Shown one piece after another: positions 16,498 to 26,415 of a DNA stretch of 34,369 bases. The stretch is from Candidatus Eiseniibacteriota bacterium (GTDB lineage: Bacteria > Eisenbacteria > RBG-16-71-46 > CAIMUX01). The notes beneath the pieces were generated by a model. The model saw only the letters and a list, made by a program, of their open reading frames with translations. It did no database searches and was not told where the DNA came from. Location of the stretch: the NCBI GenBank assembly GCA_029569475.1, contig JAKQSZ010000052.1, forward strand, positions 1-34,369, in the 5' to 3' direction. The first letter of the stretch is position 1, and the number at the start of each line of letters is the position of its first letter. Made by a program: the position numbers and the translations under genes.

Positions 16498-17581
16498 TCA
16501 GGCGAACCGGCTGCGAAGCCTCCGCGAGGCGGCGCGGGCCGGACAGCGCGGCGGAAGCAGCCGCGGCGAGATTCCGGCGGATGGCGGCAACAACCGTCGC
16601 GAGGGGCTGGCCCGTGGGGGCCGGCAAGGCGGCGCGCCTCCACGAGGAGAGGCCCCCTGCAAGCCCGACTTCCTGTCGATGAGCGGCGGCCGGCCAGGCC
16701 TGACGCTGACGGGCCCGCGCGCGCGGGTTCCTTCCTCCAACGCCCTCGGCCGTCCGCAGGGCGGCCGGCGCCCCGCGGTGCGTTCGATTGCCGTGACCAG
16801 CGGCAAAGGTGGGGTGGGCAAAACCTCGGTGGCGACCAACCTCGCCCTCGCCTTCGCCCGCCGCGGCCGCCGCGTGCTGTTGATCGACGGAGACCTGTCC
16901 CTGGCCAACGTCGACCTGCTCTTTGGGATGGTGCCGACGCGCAATCTGGGCGACGTCGTCCTGGGCCAGGCCGGCATCGAGGACGTGATCCTGGATACCG
17001 CCGAAGGAGTGCGGTTGCTGCCCGCCGCCTCCGGCGTCGAGGAACTGGCCGACCTGGACGACTTCCGGCGCGAGAAGCTCCTGCGGGAGCTGAGCCGGCT
17101 GGAAACCGACACCGACCTCATCGTCCTGGACACGGGCAGCGGGATCGGACGGCAGTCCGTCCACCTGGCGCGCGCGGCCAGCCAGGTCCTCATCGTGACG
17201 ACGCCTGAGCCGACCGCCTTCAGCGACGCCTACGCCATGCTCAAGGTGCTCAGTCGCGGCCGGCTGAGCTGCACCCCCGGCCTGCTGGTCAACATGGCGA
17301 GTTCGGCGACGGAAGCGCGCGACACCGAGCGCCGCATCCGCCTGGTCTCCGAACGGTTCCTGGGAGTACGGCCGGACTACCTCGGACACGTGCTCCTCGA
17401 CAGCGCCGTCGGAGCCGCGGTCCGCCGGCAGGAGCCCCTCATGAAGATCTATCCGAAGAGCCCGGCGGCCACCTGCATCGACAACCTGGCCGGGCGGCTC
17501 CTGGAGTGGCCGCTGGCTCCGGAACCGGGCGCGGCGGAACCGGAGGGTTTCTTCCTGAAGGTGGCAGGACTCGATGGCTGA
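16490..17581 (+). CDS. flhG: Flagellar number regulator FlhG (FleN), MinD-like ATPase
   Basis: FlhG is a MinD/ParA-type ATPase that stimulates FlhF GTPase activity and limits flagellar number. The 363-residue product has the activator motif DQANRLR at residues 3-9, matching the known DQAxxLR. A Gly/Arg-rich linker of about 80 residues follows, and then the ATPase domain with the deviant Walker A SGKGGVGKTS (about 104-113), the switch I-like DGDLSLANVDLLFG and the Walker B-like LIVLDTGSGIG. TTPEPTAFSDAYA is typical of FlhG rather than MinD. It overlaps flhF by 8 bp and follows an SD-like GGGGGAG. The linker is longer than in most homologues. Confidence 0.95.
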   Translation: MSDQANRLRSLREAARAGQRGGSSRGEIPADGGNNRREGLARGGRQGGAPPRGEAPCKPDFLSMSGGRPGLTLTGPRARVPSSNALGRPQGGRRPAVRSIAVTSGKGGVGKTSVATNLALAFARRGRRVLLIDGDLSLANVDLLFGMVPTRNLGDVVLGQAGIEDVILDTAEGVRLLPAASGVEELADLDDFRREKLLRELSRLETDTDLIVLDTGSGIGRQSVHLARAASQVLIVTTPEPTAFSDAYAMLKVLSRGRLSCTPGLLVNMASSATEARDTERRIRLVSERFLGVRPDYLGHVLLDSAVGAAVRRQEPLMKIYPKSPAATCIDNLAGRLLEWPLAPEPGAAEPEGFFLKVAGLDG

Positions 17582-17588
17582 CGGTCGC

Positions 17589-17594
17589 AAGGAG
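17589..17594 (+). promoter_or_regulatory. Shine-Dalgarno sequence for the small membrane protein
   Basis: AAGGAG lies six bases before the ATG at 17601. An upstream in-frame ATG at 17574, inside flhG, has only a weak motif, so 17601 is preferred as the start. Confidence 0.65.
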
Positions 17595-17600
17595 AGCGAG

Positions 17601-17876
17601 ATGGCTCACTACCTCAACAGCATCGCGGTGGTCCTGGCGTTGGGCGCCGCCATTGTCGCGACCCTGATCGGGACCTGGCAGGAGATGCCGCTGCCCGGCC
17701 TCGTGCTCCGCTGCGCCGTCAGCGCGGCGGTGGTCTACGGGTTCGCCAGGTTTGCGGGAGAGATGGGAAGCCGGGCCGTCCTGCGCGGCCTGGCCGAACA
17801 CGCCGTTGACCAGGAACAGGCTTCCGCGGACGGCCACCCGTCCGCCGGGGGCCCGGCGGAGAAGAAGGCGGCCTGA
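17601..17876 (+). CDS. Small two-helix membrane protein of the flagellar operon, unknown function
   Basis: The 91-residue product has two hydrophobic segments (about residues 4-24 and 33-53) separated by a short loop with a Pro (WQEMPLPG), and a polar tail ending in EKKAA. I do not recognise a named family. It lies 19 bp after flhG and 58 bp before fliA, in the same direction, with its own good Shine-Dalgarno sequence, so it is probably translated and co-expressed. Small unknown membrane proteins do occur between flhG and fliA in other flagellar loci, which is only weak support for a flagellar role. If the ATG at 17574 is used, the product has 100 residues and overlaps flhG. Confidence 0.75.
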   Translation: MAHYLNSIAVVLALGAAIVATLIGTWQEMPLPGLVLRCAVSAAVVYGFARFAGEMGSRAVLRGLAEHAVDQEQASADGHPSAGGPAEKKAA

Positions 17877-17934
17877 CCGTTCGCGTGGAGCGGCCGGCCG
17901 GAAACGACGCAGAGCGGGCGGGAGGAGAGACCAC

Positions 17935-18699
17935 ATGACATACGCGGCAGCCAAGGCCATGGTGCAGGGTCCGGTCATGAACCAGGGGTTCGACGACAAG
18001 GAAGCCGCCCTCAAGCGTTACTTCCCCCTGGTGAAGTACGTGGTCGACAAGATCGCTAACGGACTTCCCAAGTCGATCGAACGGGGAGACCTGACCAACA
18101 CCGCCTTGATCGGCCTCTTCGACGCCCTGGAAAAGTACGACGAAACCCGGGGCACCAAGTTCGAGACGTACGCCATCTGGCGGATCAAGGGCGCGGTCCT
18201 CGACGAGCTTCGTTCGCTGGACTGGGCCTCGCGCACCACGCGGCGCAAGGCCCGGGAGATCGAGCGGGTCTGTCAGTCCCTCGACCAGAAGCTGGGGCGC
18301 TCGGCCAGCGAGCACGAGATGGCCGAGGCCATGGGGCTTTCCCTCCACGAGTTCGTCCGCCTGCTCGAGGAGGTGCGGGGCACGGTGCTGCTCTCGCTCG
18401 ACCAGAGCCTGCAGGTGGATGACGAGCACGACCTGGCGGGGCTGGCCGACATGATCGAGGACAAGACCGTCGAGGATGTGCTGGGGCGCATCGAGGAGGA
18501 AGAGTCCCGCCACGTGCTCCTCGACCTGGTCAACGGCCTTTCCGAGCAGGAACGTCTGGTGGTGGCGCTCTACTACTACGAGGAGATGACCTTGAAGGAG
18601 ATCGGGGAGGCGCTGCAGATCTCCGAGTCGCGCGTCTCCCAGATCCACACCAAGGCGATCCTCCGGCTGAAAGGCCGGCTGGGACGCGTCCTCGTCTAG
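17935..18699 (+). CDS. fliA: Flagellar sigma factor sigma-28 (FliA)
   Basis: This alternative sigma factor transcribes late flagellar and chemotaxis genes and is held by anti-sigma FlgM until the hook is complete. The 254-residue product has region 2 (FPLVKYVVDKIANGLP, then GLFDALEKYDETRGTKFETYA and IWRIKGAVLDELR), region 3 (RSASEHEMAEAMGLSLHEF) and region 4 (LSEQERLVVALYYYEEMTLK, then EIGEALQISESRVSQIHTKA). The IWRIKGAVLDELRSLDW stretch is typical of FliA/WhiG. The start ATG follows GGGAGGAGAG. Upstream in-frame sequence is a shadow of the previous gene. No flgM is visible, and I found no convincing sigma-28 promoter in the window. Confidence 0.96.
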   Translation: MTYAAAKAMVQGPVMNQGFDDKEAALKRYFPLVKYVVDKIANGLPKSIERGDLTNTALIGLFDALEKYDETRGTKFETYAIWRIKGAVLDELRSLDWASRTTRRKAREIERVCQSLDQKLGRSASEHEMAEAMGLSLHEFVRLLEEVRGTVLLSLDQSLQVDDEHDLAGLADMIEDKTVEDVLGRIEEEESRHVLLDLVNGLSEQERLVVALYYYEEMTLKEIGEALQISESRVSQIHTKAILRLKGRLGRVLV

Positions 18700-18726
18700 C
18701 GAGAGCGCGGGGCGGAGGGTCAGGCC

Positions 18727-19038
18727 GTGGTCGAGTTCGGCGGGGTCAAGGAGACGCTGGCGCAGACGCAGGCGGCCGAGCGGGTGCAGGAAGGCGCCCG
18801 TCGCCAGGGGGAGCAGCAGCAGCAGAGTCTGGCCGTCCGGCTGGACCGGCAAGCGGATCTCCGCGAGCACCAGGTCAACGCCCCCGGACAGCCCGAGCCC
18901 GGCGAGCTTGATCCGGACGCGCGCCGCCAGGGCGAAGACCGCGGCGGCGGGAGGCAGCAGGAGAAGGGACAGGATGCTCCGAGCGGCCCCGCGCCGCCGG
19001 AACAGGATCGGGGCCGGCACATCGACGTGCGGGCCTGA
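18727..19038 (+). CDS. Small Gln/Arg-rich soluble protein downstream of fliA, unknown function
   Basis: The 103-residue, highly charged product starts at GTG behind GGAGGG. It has no signal or membrane segment. The first 50 residues form a likely helix (VKETLAQTQAAERVQEGARR and on), the middle is Gly/Pro/Asp-rich, and it ends in RGRHIDVRA. Short proteins with a helical Gln-rich start and a tail of the form xxIDxRx occur next to fliA in some deltaproteobacterial flagellar loci, as far as I recall; I cannot name a family. It sits 27 bp after fliA and 16 bp before the next gene, which supports it being a true gene. Confidence 0.7.
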   Translation: MVEFGGVKETLAQTQAAERVQEGARRQGEQQQQSLAVRLDRQADLREHQVNAPGQPEPGELDPDARRQGEDRGGGRQQEKGQDAPSGPAPPEQDRGRHIDVRA

Positions 19039-19054
19039 AGGAGGTTCGCGATCC

Positions 19055-20101
19055 ATGAGCAGGAGGCAACGCAAGCCCTGGATCTGGGCGGCGGCGGTGC
19101 CCGTCATCCTTGCGGCCGTCGTGGGACGCAGCGCCTGGGACTCCTGGGCCGGCAGGCCCTTCTCGGCTAGCGGGCGCCATGCCGAGACGGTCGCGTCCGT
19201 CGCGGCGCCGGTCGCGCGAGTCGCGGCGGAGGACCAGGCGCGGCAGGAGCGGTTGCTGGAACAGATCGAGACGGCCCGGCAGGGGCTCATCGCCGCGCAG
19301 ACCGCCCTGCGGAAGAACGCGACGCCCGTGTCTCGCGCAGCCGCGGCGAAGGAGCCCGGCCGCCTCACCGCGGCCCCGGCGCGACCGCGCTCCCTTCCGG
19401 CGGACCTGCGTCTCTCGGCGCTCTTCGGTGTGACCGGCTCTTCGCTCGCGCTGGCCGCCGTGGTGGCGTGGAAGAGGCGCCGGGGGCGCGGCGGCGCGCG
19501 CGATCATTCCTCGTCGGCGGGCTCGACCGCTCGAAGCCGCGTCGCCTTGCCTGCTCCGGACGAAGGTCCGGGAAGTGCGGGCAACACGCCCCGCGCATCG
19601 TCCGCCCCGGTTTCCGATCCGTGCCTTCCTTCGGTCGAGGAGCTTGCGCCTGCCGGCGCCTCTCCCGCTCTGGAGGAGCGCCTGGCGACGCTGGAGGAGT
19701 CTCTGCTGCAACTCGTGAAGGCCGTGGAAGAGATCGCCTCGTCCCTGGACGGAGCCTCGCGGGAGCGCGGCCCGATCGAATGTGTCGAGGTGGCCCGCGA
19801 AGGGGCCGAGCCGGTCCCCGCTCCACGCGGGGTCGATCGTGCGGTCCAGCCCGCCTCGCCGCGCGAGGCCTCGCCGAGCGAACCGGCGGACGCGGCGGCC
19901 GGTGCGCCGAGTTCCGCGGATGGACGCGATCTGGCGCGCATCCGCCGCGCGGTGTTGCGTCTCTCGGCGGAGGGATGGGAGGAAGAGCGGATCGCCTCAC
20001 GCCTGCGTCTCGGCGCCGCCGACGTTGCTCTCATCCGTAAGTCGCGGCCACTCGGGCCTCTAACAAGTCGGGATGCGGAGCAGGCTGTCGCCTGCCGATA
20101 G
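19055..20101 (+). CDS. Membrane-anchored coiled-coil protein with DUF2802/DUF6115-like C-terminus
   Basis: The 348-residue product has a basic start and a membrane helix (about residues 9-25), a likely coiled coil (about 60-90), a second possible hydrophobic segment (about 125-145), and a long Ala/Pro/Glu-rich region with another coiled-coil block. It ends in a helix-turn-helix-like module: IRRAVLRLSAEGWEEERIA followed by LRLGAADVALIRK. This build (anchor, coiled coil, small C-terminal HTH-like end) is seen in DUF2802 and DUF6115 (SwrB-like) proteins encoded near fliA. SwrB of Bacillus promotes assembly of the export gate; transfer of that role here is an inference. Start is ATG 19055 with AAGGAGG upstream. 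Confidence 0.75.
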   Translation: MSRRQRKPWIWAAAVPVILAAVVGRSAWDSWAGRPFSASGRHAETVASVAAPVARVAAEDQARQERLLEQIETARQGLIAAQTALRKNATPVSRAAAAKEPGRLTAAPARPRSLPADLRLSALFGVTGSSLALAAVVAWKRRRGRGGARDHSSSAGSTARSRVALPAPDEGPGSAGNTPRASSAPVSDPCLPSVEELAPAGASPALEERLATLEESLLQLVKAVEEIASSLDGASRERGPIECVEVAREGAEPVPAPRGVDRAVQPASPREASPSEPADAAAGAPSSADGRDLARIRRAVLRLSAEGWEEERIASRLRLGAADVALIRKSRPLGPLTSRDAEQAVACR

Positions 20102-20165
20102 AACGTCGGGAGCCCATGGAAGGGGCGCCCATCCACAGGACCTCTGCACCAACGGAGCAAGGAAC

Positions 20166-21404
20166 ATGCGGCGACGAAACGGAAACGGATCCCAGCAGCT
20201 TCAGGACGTCACCGAGCGCTTCCGGCGCGGCGAACAGAAACTTGTTCGCCTGATGGAGGAGGAGGGGCTGATCAATGAGCGCGAGCGAACGCAGCTACTG
20301 GAACAGATTCATCGATCGGTTGCGCAGAAGCGGTCCTCCGAAGTGCTCTCCACCGCCCATACCATCCACAACAAGCTGATCCGGGTTCTGCAGGAGAGCA
20401 AAGGCTCCTCCACTCGCCGCGAGACCGGCGAACTCGAGGTGCTGATGGAGCTCTCCCGACTCATCCAGAATTCGACTGAGCCGGGACGGGTGCTGGAGGA
20501 GGTGCTGGACCTCATCGCGAAGGGAGTCGACTACGAGAACGGCACCATCTTCACGCTCAACCGTGGCAGCGGGCAGCTGGCCGTCGCGGCCGTCCGCGGC
20601 CAGCACGTGGACCTCATCAAGGGCGTCCATTTCGAACTGGGGTCCGGCTTCTCCTCCTGGGTGGCCAAGCAGAAGAAGCCGATCCTGCTCAACGATCTCC
20701 ATCCAGCGGGGCGCGTGGGCGAGCCCGACATCGGCTCCTTCCTCTCCGTGCCGATGGTGGTGCAGGGGGAACTGATCGGCGTGCTCAACCTGAGCCACTC
20801 CGCCTCCGGGGCCTTCAACGACGAGCAGCTTCGTCTGGCCACACTCTTCGCCGCCCAGGCGGCGGCCATCCTGCAGCGCGTGCTCATGTATGAGGAAATG
20901 GCTCGACTGGCCATCACCGACGACCTCACCGGTCTGTTCAACCGCCGGCACTTCCTCGATCGGCTGGCTTGCGAGATCAAGCGCGCGCAGCGTTACGGCC
21001 AATGTTTCTCGATCGTTTTCCTTGATATCGACAACTTCAAGGTTATCAATGATACGTGGGGCCACAGTCTGGGGGATCGCATCCTGGGCGACCTGGGGCG
21101 TCTGCTCACGCGGTGGGGACGCGGCTCAGACCTGATCGCGCGCTACGGCGGCGAGGAGTTCGTCGCCCTGCTGCCGATGACCGACTCGCCGCAGGGGATG
21201 AAGGCGGCCGACCGCCTCCGGCACCTCGTGCAGGAGCACTCCTTCCCGCGGCGCAAGCGCATCACGGTGTCGCTGGGGGTGACGTCCTTCCCGCGAGACG
21301 GAGAGACGGCCGAGGATCTGCTGCAGCGGGCCGACGAGGCTCTCTACTCGGCCAAGAACCTCGGCCGCAACCAGACGGTCTGCTTCGAGCGGGTGGCGGC
21401 GTGA
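20166..21404 (+). CDS. GAF-GGDEF diguanylate cyclase
   Basis: This soluble enzyme should make cyclic di-GMP from two GTP. The 412-residue product has a helical N-terminus (about 1-85), a GAF sensor domain (about 90-238; GVHFELGSGFSSWVAKQKKP, SFLSVPMVVQGELIGVLNL) and a GGDEF domain (about 248-408). Active-site features are intact: DDLTGLFNRRHF, FLDIDNFKVINDTWGH and GGEEF at 328-332. The inhibitory I-site RxxD is present as RGSD at 319-322, five residues before GGEEF, so product feedback is likely. No membrane segment is seen. The start ATG follows GGAG with about eight bases spacing. It sits between the flagellar operon and a kinase, suggesting control of the motile-to-sessile switch. Confidence 0.93.
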   Translation: MRRRNGNGSQQLQDVTERFRRGEQKLVRLMEEEGLINERERTQLLEQIHRSVAQKRSSEVLSTAHTIHNKLIRVLQESKGSSTRRETGELEVLMELSRLIQNSTEPGRVLEEVLDLIAKGVDYENGTIFTLNRGSGQLAVAAVRGQHVDLIKGVHFELGSGFSSWVAKQKKPILLNDLHPAGRVGEPDIGSFLSVPMVVQGELIGVLNLSHSASGAFNDEQLRLATLFAAQAAAILQRVLMYEEMARLAITDDLTGLFNRRHFLDRLACEIKRAQRYGQCFSIVFLDIDNFKVINDTWGHSLGDRILGDLGRLLTRWGRGSDLIARYGGEEFVALLPMTDSPQGMKAADRLRHLVQEHSFPRRKRITVSLGVTSFPRDGETAEDLLQRADEALYSAKNLGRNQTVCFERVAA

Positions 21405-21719
21405 GGCCGGGGAGGCCGTGGAACCGCCGGCCGGGCGCGAACTGCCAGGCCACGAAGAGGAAGACGACGTTGGCCCGGTCTGGCCAGGAAGGCTAGGTCC
21501 CCGGACCGGCGGCAGGAGACGTGGAGAAGGGCCGGGAGGCGGGAGACGGGAGCCGACTGTCCGGCATCCGGGATCCGGGAGCCGGTGTGCGGGATCTGGG
21601 ATACGGGAGACGGGATCCGGTATCCGGGATGCGGTATCCGAAGCGCGATTTCGGATTCCGGGACACGGAGTCCGCACACGGGACGCGGCCGGGAACTCCC
21701 GCTCGGGGTGATCACGCCT
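21405..21719. other. 315-bp intergenic region with repeat array
   Basis: No credible gene is seen between the cyclase and kinase genes. The first 120 bp are unremarkable GC-rich sequence. The rest is mostly a degenerate heptamer array (see the repeat entry). Reading frames that cross it translate to repetitive peptides with no domain and no good start. I saw no clear promoter or terminator. Confidence 0.7.
21529..21689 (+). repeat. Degenerate 7-bp tandem repeat upstream of the kinase gene
   Basis: About 23 consecutive heptamers can be laid out in one register. The core from 21564 to 21640 is clearest, with units such as GGATCCG, GGAGCCG, GGATACG, GTATCCG and GGATGCG (loose consensus GGATCCG). 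Flanking units (GAGACGG and GAGCCGA before; ATTCCGG and GACACGG after) keep the seven-base spacing but have diverged. Since seven is not a multiple of three, the array is unlikely to be coding. It ends about 30 bp before the kinase start. Confidence 0.8.
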
Positions 21720-23489
<1,770 letters not shown>

Positions 23490-23508
23490 CGCGCCTCGCC
23501 TTTTCCAT

Positions 23509-23538
23509 TGACATCCAGAAAGTCGTTCTCCTATGGTC
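23509..23538 (+). promoter_or_regulatory. Sigma-70 type promoter before the sugar transferase gene
   Basis: A perfect -35 box TTGACA (23509-23514) is followed after 18 bp by TATGGT (23533-23538), which matches four of six bases of the -10 consensus. It lies 20 bp after the kinase stop and 83 bp before the likely ATG of the transferase gene. It stands out in a GC-rich window in which I saw no other such match. Confidence 0.6.
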
Positions 23539-23620
23539 CGCGGGAGTTGGGCGACTGTCCCGTTCGTCCGTGCCGCGCAGGAGGCGTGGCGGCGAGAGCG
23601 TTCGAGGGGTCTGGGGTAGC

Positions 23621-25174
23621 ATGTCGGGAGACGAGTGTCCGAGTCTACGCAATCCGAAACAGCGGGAATTGAGACAGCCTGAACATCAACCTCTGGATTC
23701 GGATCCGAGTTCGGAGAGAAAGCCCGAGCGGCTGGCGTCCACGCGCCAGCTCCGAAAACGTCAACTCGCCCTGGTTCTGGCCGACGCCGCGCTGGCCGAG
23801 GTTTTTTTCGTCCTGGCGCTGGGCATCGGGCACTCCATCGATCTGGGCGCCGGCATCGCGGGTCCCGCTTCGCGTCCGCTGGCGGGGCTTCTCGCCGTGC
23901 TTTTCCCCGTCATCGTGGCCAGCCGCGGTCTCTATCGACTGGGACGGTTTCCGTCGCGCCGGCGCCAGGCGATGGCCGGACTGCGCGCGGTGCTCTGGTC
24001 CATCGGTCTGGGCGCGGCCGCGCTCTTTCTCTTTGCGCGAGAGATCCCGTGGTCCTTGCGCAGCACGCTGATTCTCTACCATGCGCTGCTGGCGATCTGG
24101 ATGGTGTTGGTCCGGCCTTGGATCTCGGTGTCGCTGCAGAAGCACCTGCTCCGCTCGGCCGTCCACCGCAAGGTGCTCATCTTCGGAAGCGGCGCGCCGC
24201 TGATCGAACTGGCGCGCGCCCTGCGACGCAACCGCCGGGGCACGGATGTGCTGGCCTGCGCTGACCAGCCGAACCCGGGCTGCGCCTGGCCTTATCCGTT
24301 CTACCCCTGCGAGCTCGAGGAGACTCCCGATCTGGCGCGGGACCTGGGAGTCGATCTGGTGCTCCTGGCTCGCCCCGACATCCCGCGGGAACAGGTCGTG
24401 CGCATCAGCGATCGGCTGCTGGAGCAAGGGTGCGAGGTGCGGGTCGCGCGCAACATGTTCATGCGGCTCATCGACTCCATCCCGATCGAGACAGTGGGTG
24501 GATTCCCGCTCTTGCCTGTTGGCGAGACCCCGCTCACCGGCAGCGCCGAACGGGCAAAGCGCACCGTGGACCTCGCGGCCATCTGCGTGGGGGCCATCTT
24601 CGCCCTGCCGTTGCTCCTCCTTCTCGCTCTGTTGGTGCGACTCAGTTCTCCCGGGCCCATCCTCTACCGGCAGATCCGGGTGGGCCGCAACGGCCAGCAT
24701 TTCGTGTTCTACAAGTTCCGCTCGATGCGCGTGGCGCCGGAGGATCCGGTGCACCAGCAGTACGCCTCGAGCCTGGTCGCCGGGGAAGGGGAGGCCGTCA
24801 CGGGGCGCGACGGGCACAAGGTCTACAAGCTCGTGGACGACTCGCGCGTCACGCCGATCGGCCGTTTCCTCCGGCGGACCAGCCTCGACGAACTGCCCCA
24901 GCTTCTCAACGTCTTCCGCGGCGAAATGAGCCTGGTCGGCCCGCGGCCTTGCCTTCCGTTCGAATGGCAGCTCTACAAGGACTGGCAGAAGCGCCGGCTC
25001 GCTGTGACGCCGGGGATGACCGGCCTCTGGCAGGTAACCGGCCGCAGCTACGTCACCTTCGAGGACATGGTCCTCCTGGACCTCTTCTACATAGCCAACT
25101 GGTCGTTTGCTGTGGACGTCCGGTTGCTTCTGCGGACGGTTCCAGTCATGATCTTCGGCAAGGGGGGGGTCTAG
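23621..25174 (+). CDS. Polyprenyl-phosphate sugar-1-phosphate transferase (exopolysaccharide initiating glycosyltransferase)
   Basis: This inner-membrane enzyme transfers a sugar-1-phosphate from a nucleotide sugar to undecaprenyl phosphate, the first step of a polysaccharide or glycan repeat unit. The 517-residue product has four membrane helices (about 45-160), a CoA-binding-like Rossmann middle domain ([17 protein letters not shown], about 185-300) and a C-terminal Bac_transf domain. The last carries [51 protein letters not shown] and [13 protein letters not shown], the active-site landmarks. The sugar specificity cannot be read. I chose ATG 23621; a GTG at 23570 in the same frame is possible. 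A sigma-70 promoter lies upstream. Confidence 0.93.
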   Translation: MSGDECPSLRNPKQRELRQPEHQPLDSDPSSERKPERLASTRQLRKRQLALVLADAALAEVFFVLALGIGHSIDLGAGIAGPASRPLAGLLAVLFPVIVASRGLYRLGRFPSRRRQAMAGLRAVLWSIGLGAAALFLFAREIPWSLRSTLILYHALLAIWMVLVRPWISVSLQKHLLRSAVHRKVLIFGSGAPLIELARALRRNRRGTDVLACADQPNPGCAWPYPFYPCELEETPDLARDLGVDLVLLARPDIPREQVVRISDRLLEQGCEVRVARNMFMRLIDSIPIETVGGFPLLPVGETPLTGSAERAKRTVDLAAICVGAIFALPLLLLLALLVRLSSPGPILYRQIRVGRNGQHFVFYKFRSMRVAPEDPVHQQYASSLVAGEGEAVTGRDGHKVYKLVDDSRVTPIGRFLRRTSLDELPQLLNVFRGEMSLVGPRPCLPFEWQLYKDWQKRRLAVTPGMTGLWQVTGRSYVTFEDMVLLDLFYIANWSFAVDVRLLLRTVPVMIFGKGGV

Positions 25175-25314
25175 CGGCCCAGCGCGGCCCCGGCCGAAGC
25201 GCCGGCGGGCTGGCTGGCCGATCTGTCCGGCGCCCGCGCCTGGTCACCGGAGTTGCCGCGCCCCCACGGATTCATCGAGGCCGGTCCGCCGCGGGCATCG
25301 GCCGGAGGGGAGTG

Positions 25315-26409
25315 ATGTTGCACGTCGGAGTTGTCGGTTGTGGCTACTGGGGCCCCAACCTGGTGCGCAACCTCCATGAGAACAGGCTCTGTAGCCAGGT
25401 CTCCATCTGCGACCTGGACGAGTCCAAACTGGACCGGCTGCGGCTGCGATATCCCTCGGTCCGCGCCTACATCGACTACGAGGAGATGCTGGCGCAGGGC
25501 GATCTCGATGCCGTGATGATCGCCACCACCCCGGCGCAGCATCACCCCATGGCCATGGCCGCTCTGCACCGGGGCAAGCACGTCTTCGTCGAGAAACCCT
25601 TCGCGTCGGCCTCCGAACAGGCGTTGGAGATGATCTCCCTGGCTGAGGAGAAGGGACTGCTCCTGGCGGTGGGCCACACGTTTCTCTACAGCCCGCCGGT
25701 CATCAAGATCAAGGAACTGCTGGATCGCGGGGAGATCGGCAAGGTCTTCTACATCAGCTCGACCCGCGTCAACCTGGGGCTGCACCAGAAGGACATCAGC
25801 GTCGTCTGGGACCTGGCGCCGCACGATCTGTCGATGATCATGTACTGGCTTGGCGAGATGCCCACCGAGGTGCTGGCCACGGGCAAGGACTTCGTGCAGA
25901 AGGGCATTCCGGACGTCGCCTTTGTCTTCATGCGCTTTGCCAGCGGCGCGATCGCCCACGTGCAGCTTTCCTGGCTCTCTCCCAGCAAGCTCCGTCGCAC
26001 CACCATCGTGGGCTCGGGCAAGATGCTGGTCTATGACGACACCGAGCACCTCGAGCAGGTCAAGATCTTCGACAAGGGCGTGAACCTGAAGAACCCCGAC
26101 TCCTTCGGCGAGTACCAGCTCTCTTACCGGACCGGGGACATCGTTTCCCCCAAGCTGGAGAACTGCGAGCCGCTTCAGGCCGAGGTCACCGACTTCCTCG
26201 AGTCCGTTCTGCACCGCCGGCCGCCTCGCTGCACCGGGGAGGACGGACTCCGGGTAGTCCGGGTGCTGGAGGCGGCGGAGCGGTCGCTCGGGAACTCGGG
26301 GCACCTCGAGGTGATCGAGGAATCTGGGGTATCCACCGGCGATGACCGCCACGAGATGGTGGCCGCCTGGCGCGAAGCCGGGGCTCGCTCTCCCGTGACC
26401 GGGGACTAG
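25315..26409 (+). CDS. Gfo/Idh/MocA family NAD(P)-dependent oxidoreductase
   Basis: This is a 364-residue sugar or nucleotide-sugar oxidoreductase. The Rossmann dinucleotide-binding motif GVVGCGYWGPNLVRN is at residues 4-18. The cofactor/catalytic motif VFVEKPFA follows near residues 92-99, then LAVGHTFLYSP. The Gfo/Idh C-terminal alpha/beta domain has WDLAPHDLSMIMYWLGEMP. The GYWGPNLVRN form is common in WlbA/WbpB-like enzymes that oxidise UDP-N-acetylhexosaminuronates, but I cannot assign the substrate. GGAGGGG precedes the ATG. The gene follows the initiating transferase by 140 bp in the same direction, which supports a role in making a sugar for surface glycan. Its stop is 6 bp from the convergent neighbour's stop. 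Confidence 0.92.
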   Translation: MLHVGVVGCGYWGPNLVRNLHENRLCSQVSICDLDESKLDRLRLRYPSVRAYIDYEEMLAQGDLDAVMIATTPAQHHPMAMAALHRGKHVFVEKPFASASEQALEMISLAEEKGLLLAVGHTFLYSPPVIKIKELLDRGEIGKVFYISSTRVNLGLHQKDISVVWDLAPHDLSMIMYWLGEMPTEVLATGKDFVQKGIPDVAFVFMRFASGAIAHVQLSWLSPSKLRRTTIVGSGKMLVYDDTEHLEQVKIFDKGVNLKNPDSFGEYQLSYRTGDIVSPKLENCEPLQAEVTDFLESVLHRRPPRCTGEDGLRVVRVLEAAERSLGNSGHLEVIEESGVSTGDDRHEMVAAWREAGARSPVTGD

Positions 26410-26415
26410 ACTGGA

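Noticed and set aside
20093..20100. GCCGATAG, similar to the -10 box of sigma-28 promoters
   Set aside because: The expected TAAA-type -35 box is missing at the right distance, and the motif overlaps the stop codon of the DUF2802/DUF6115-like gene.
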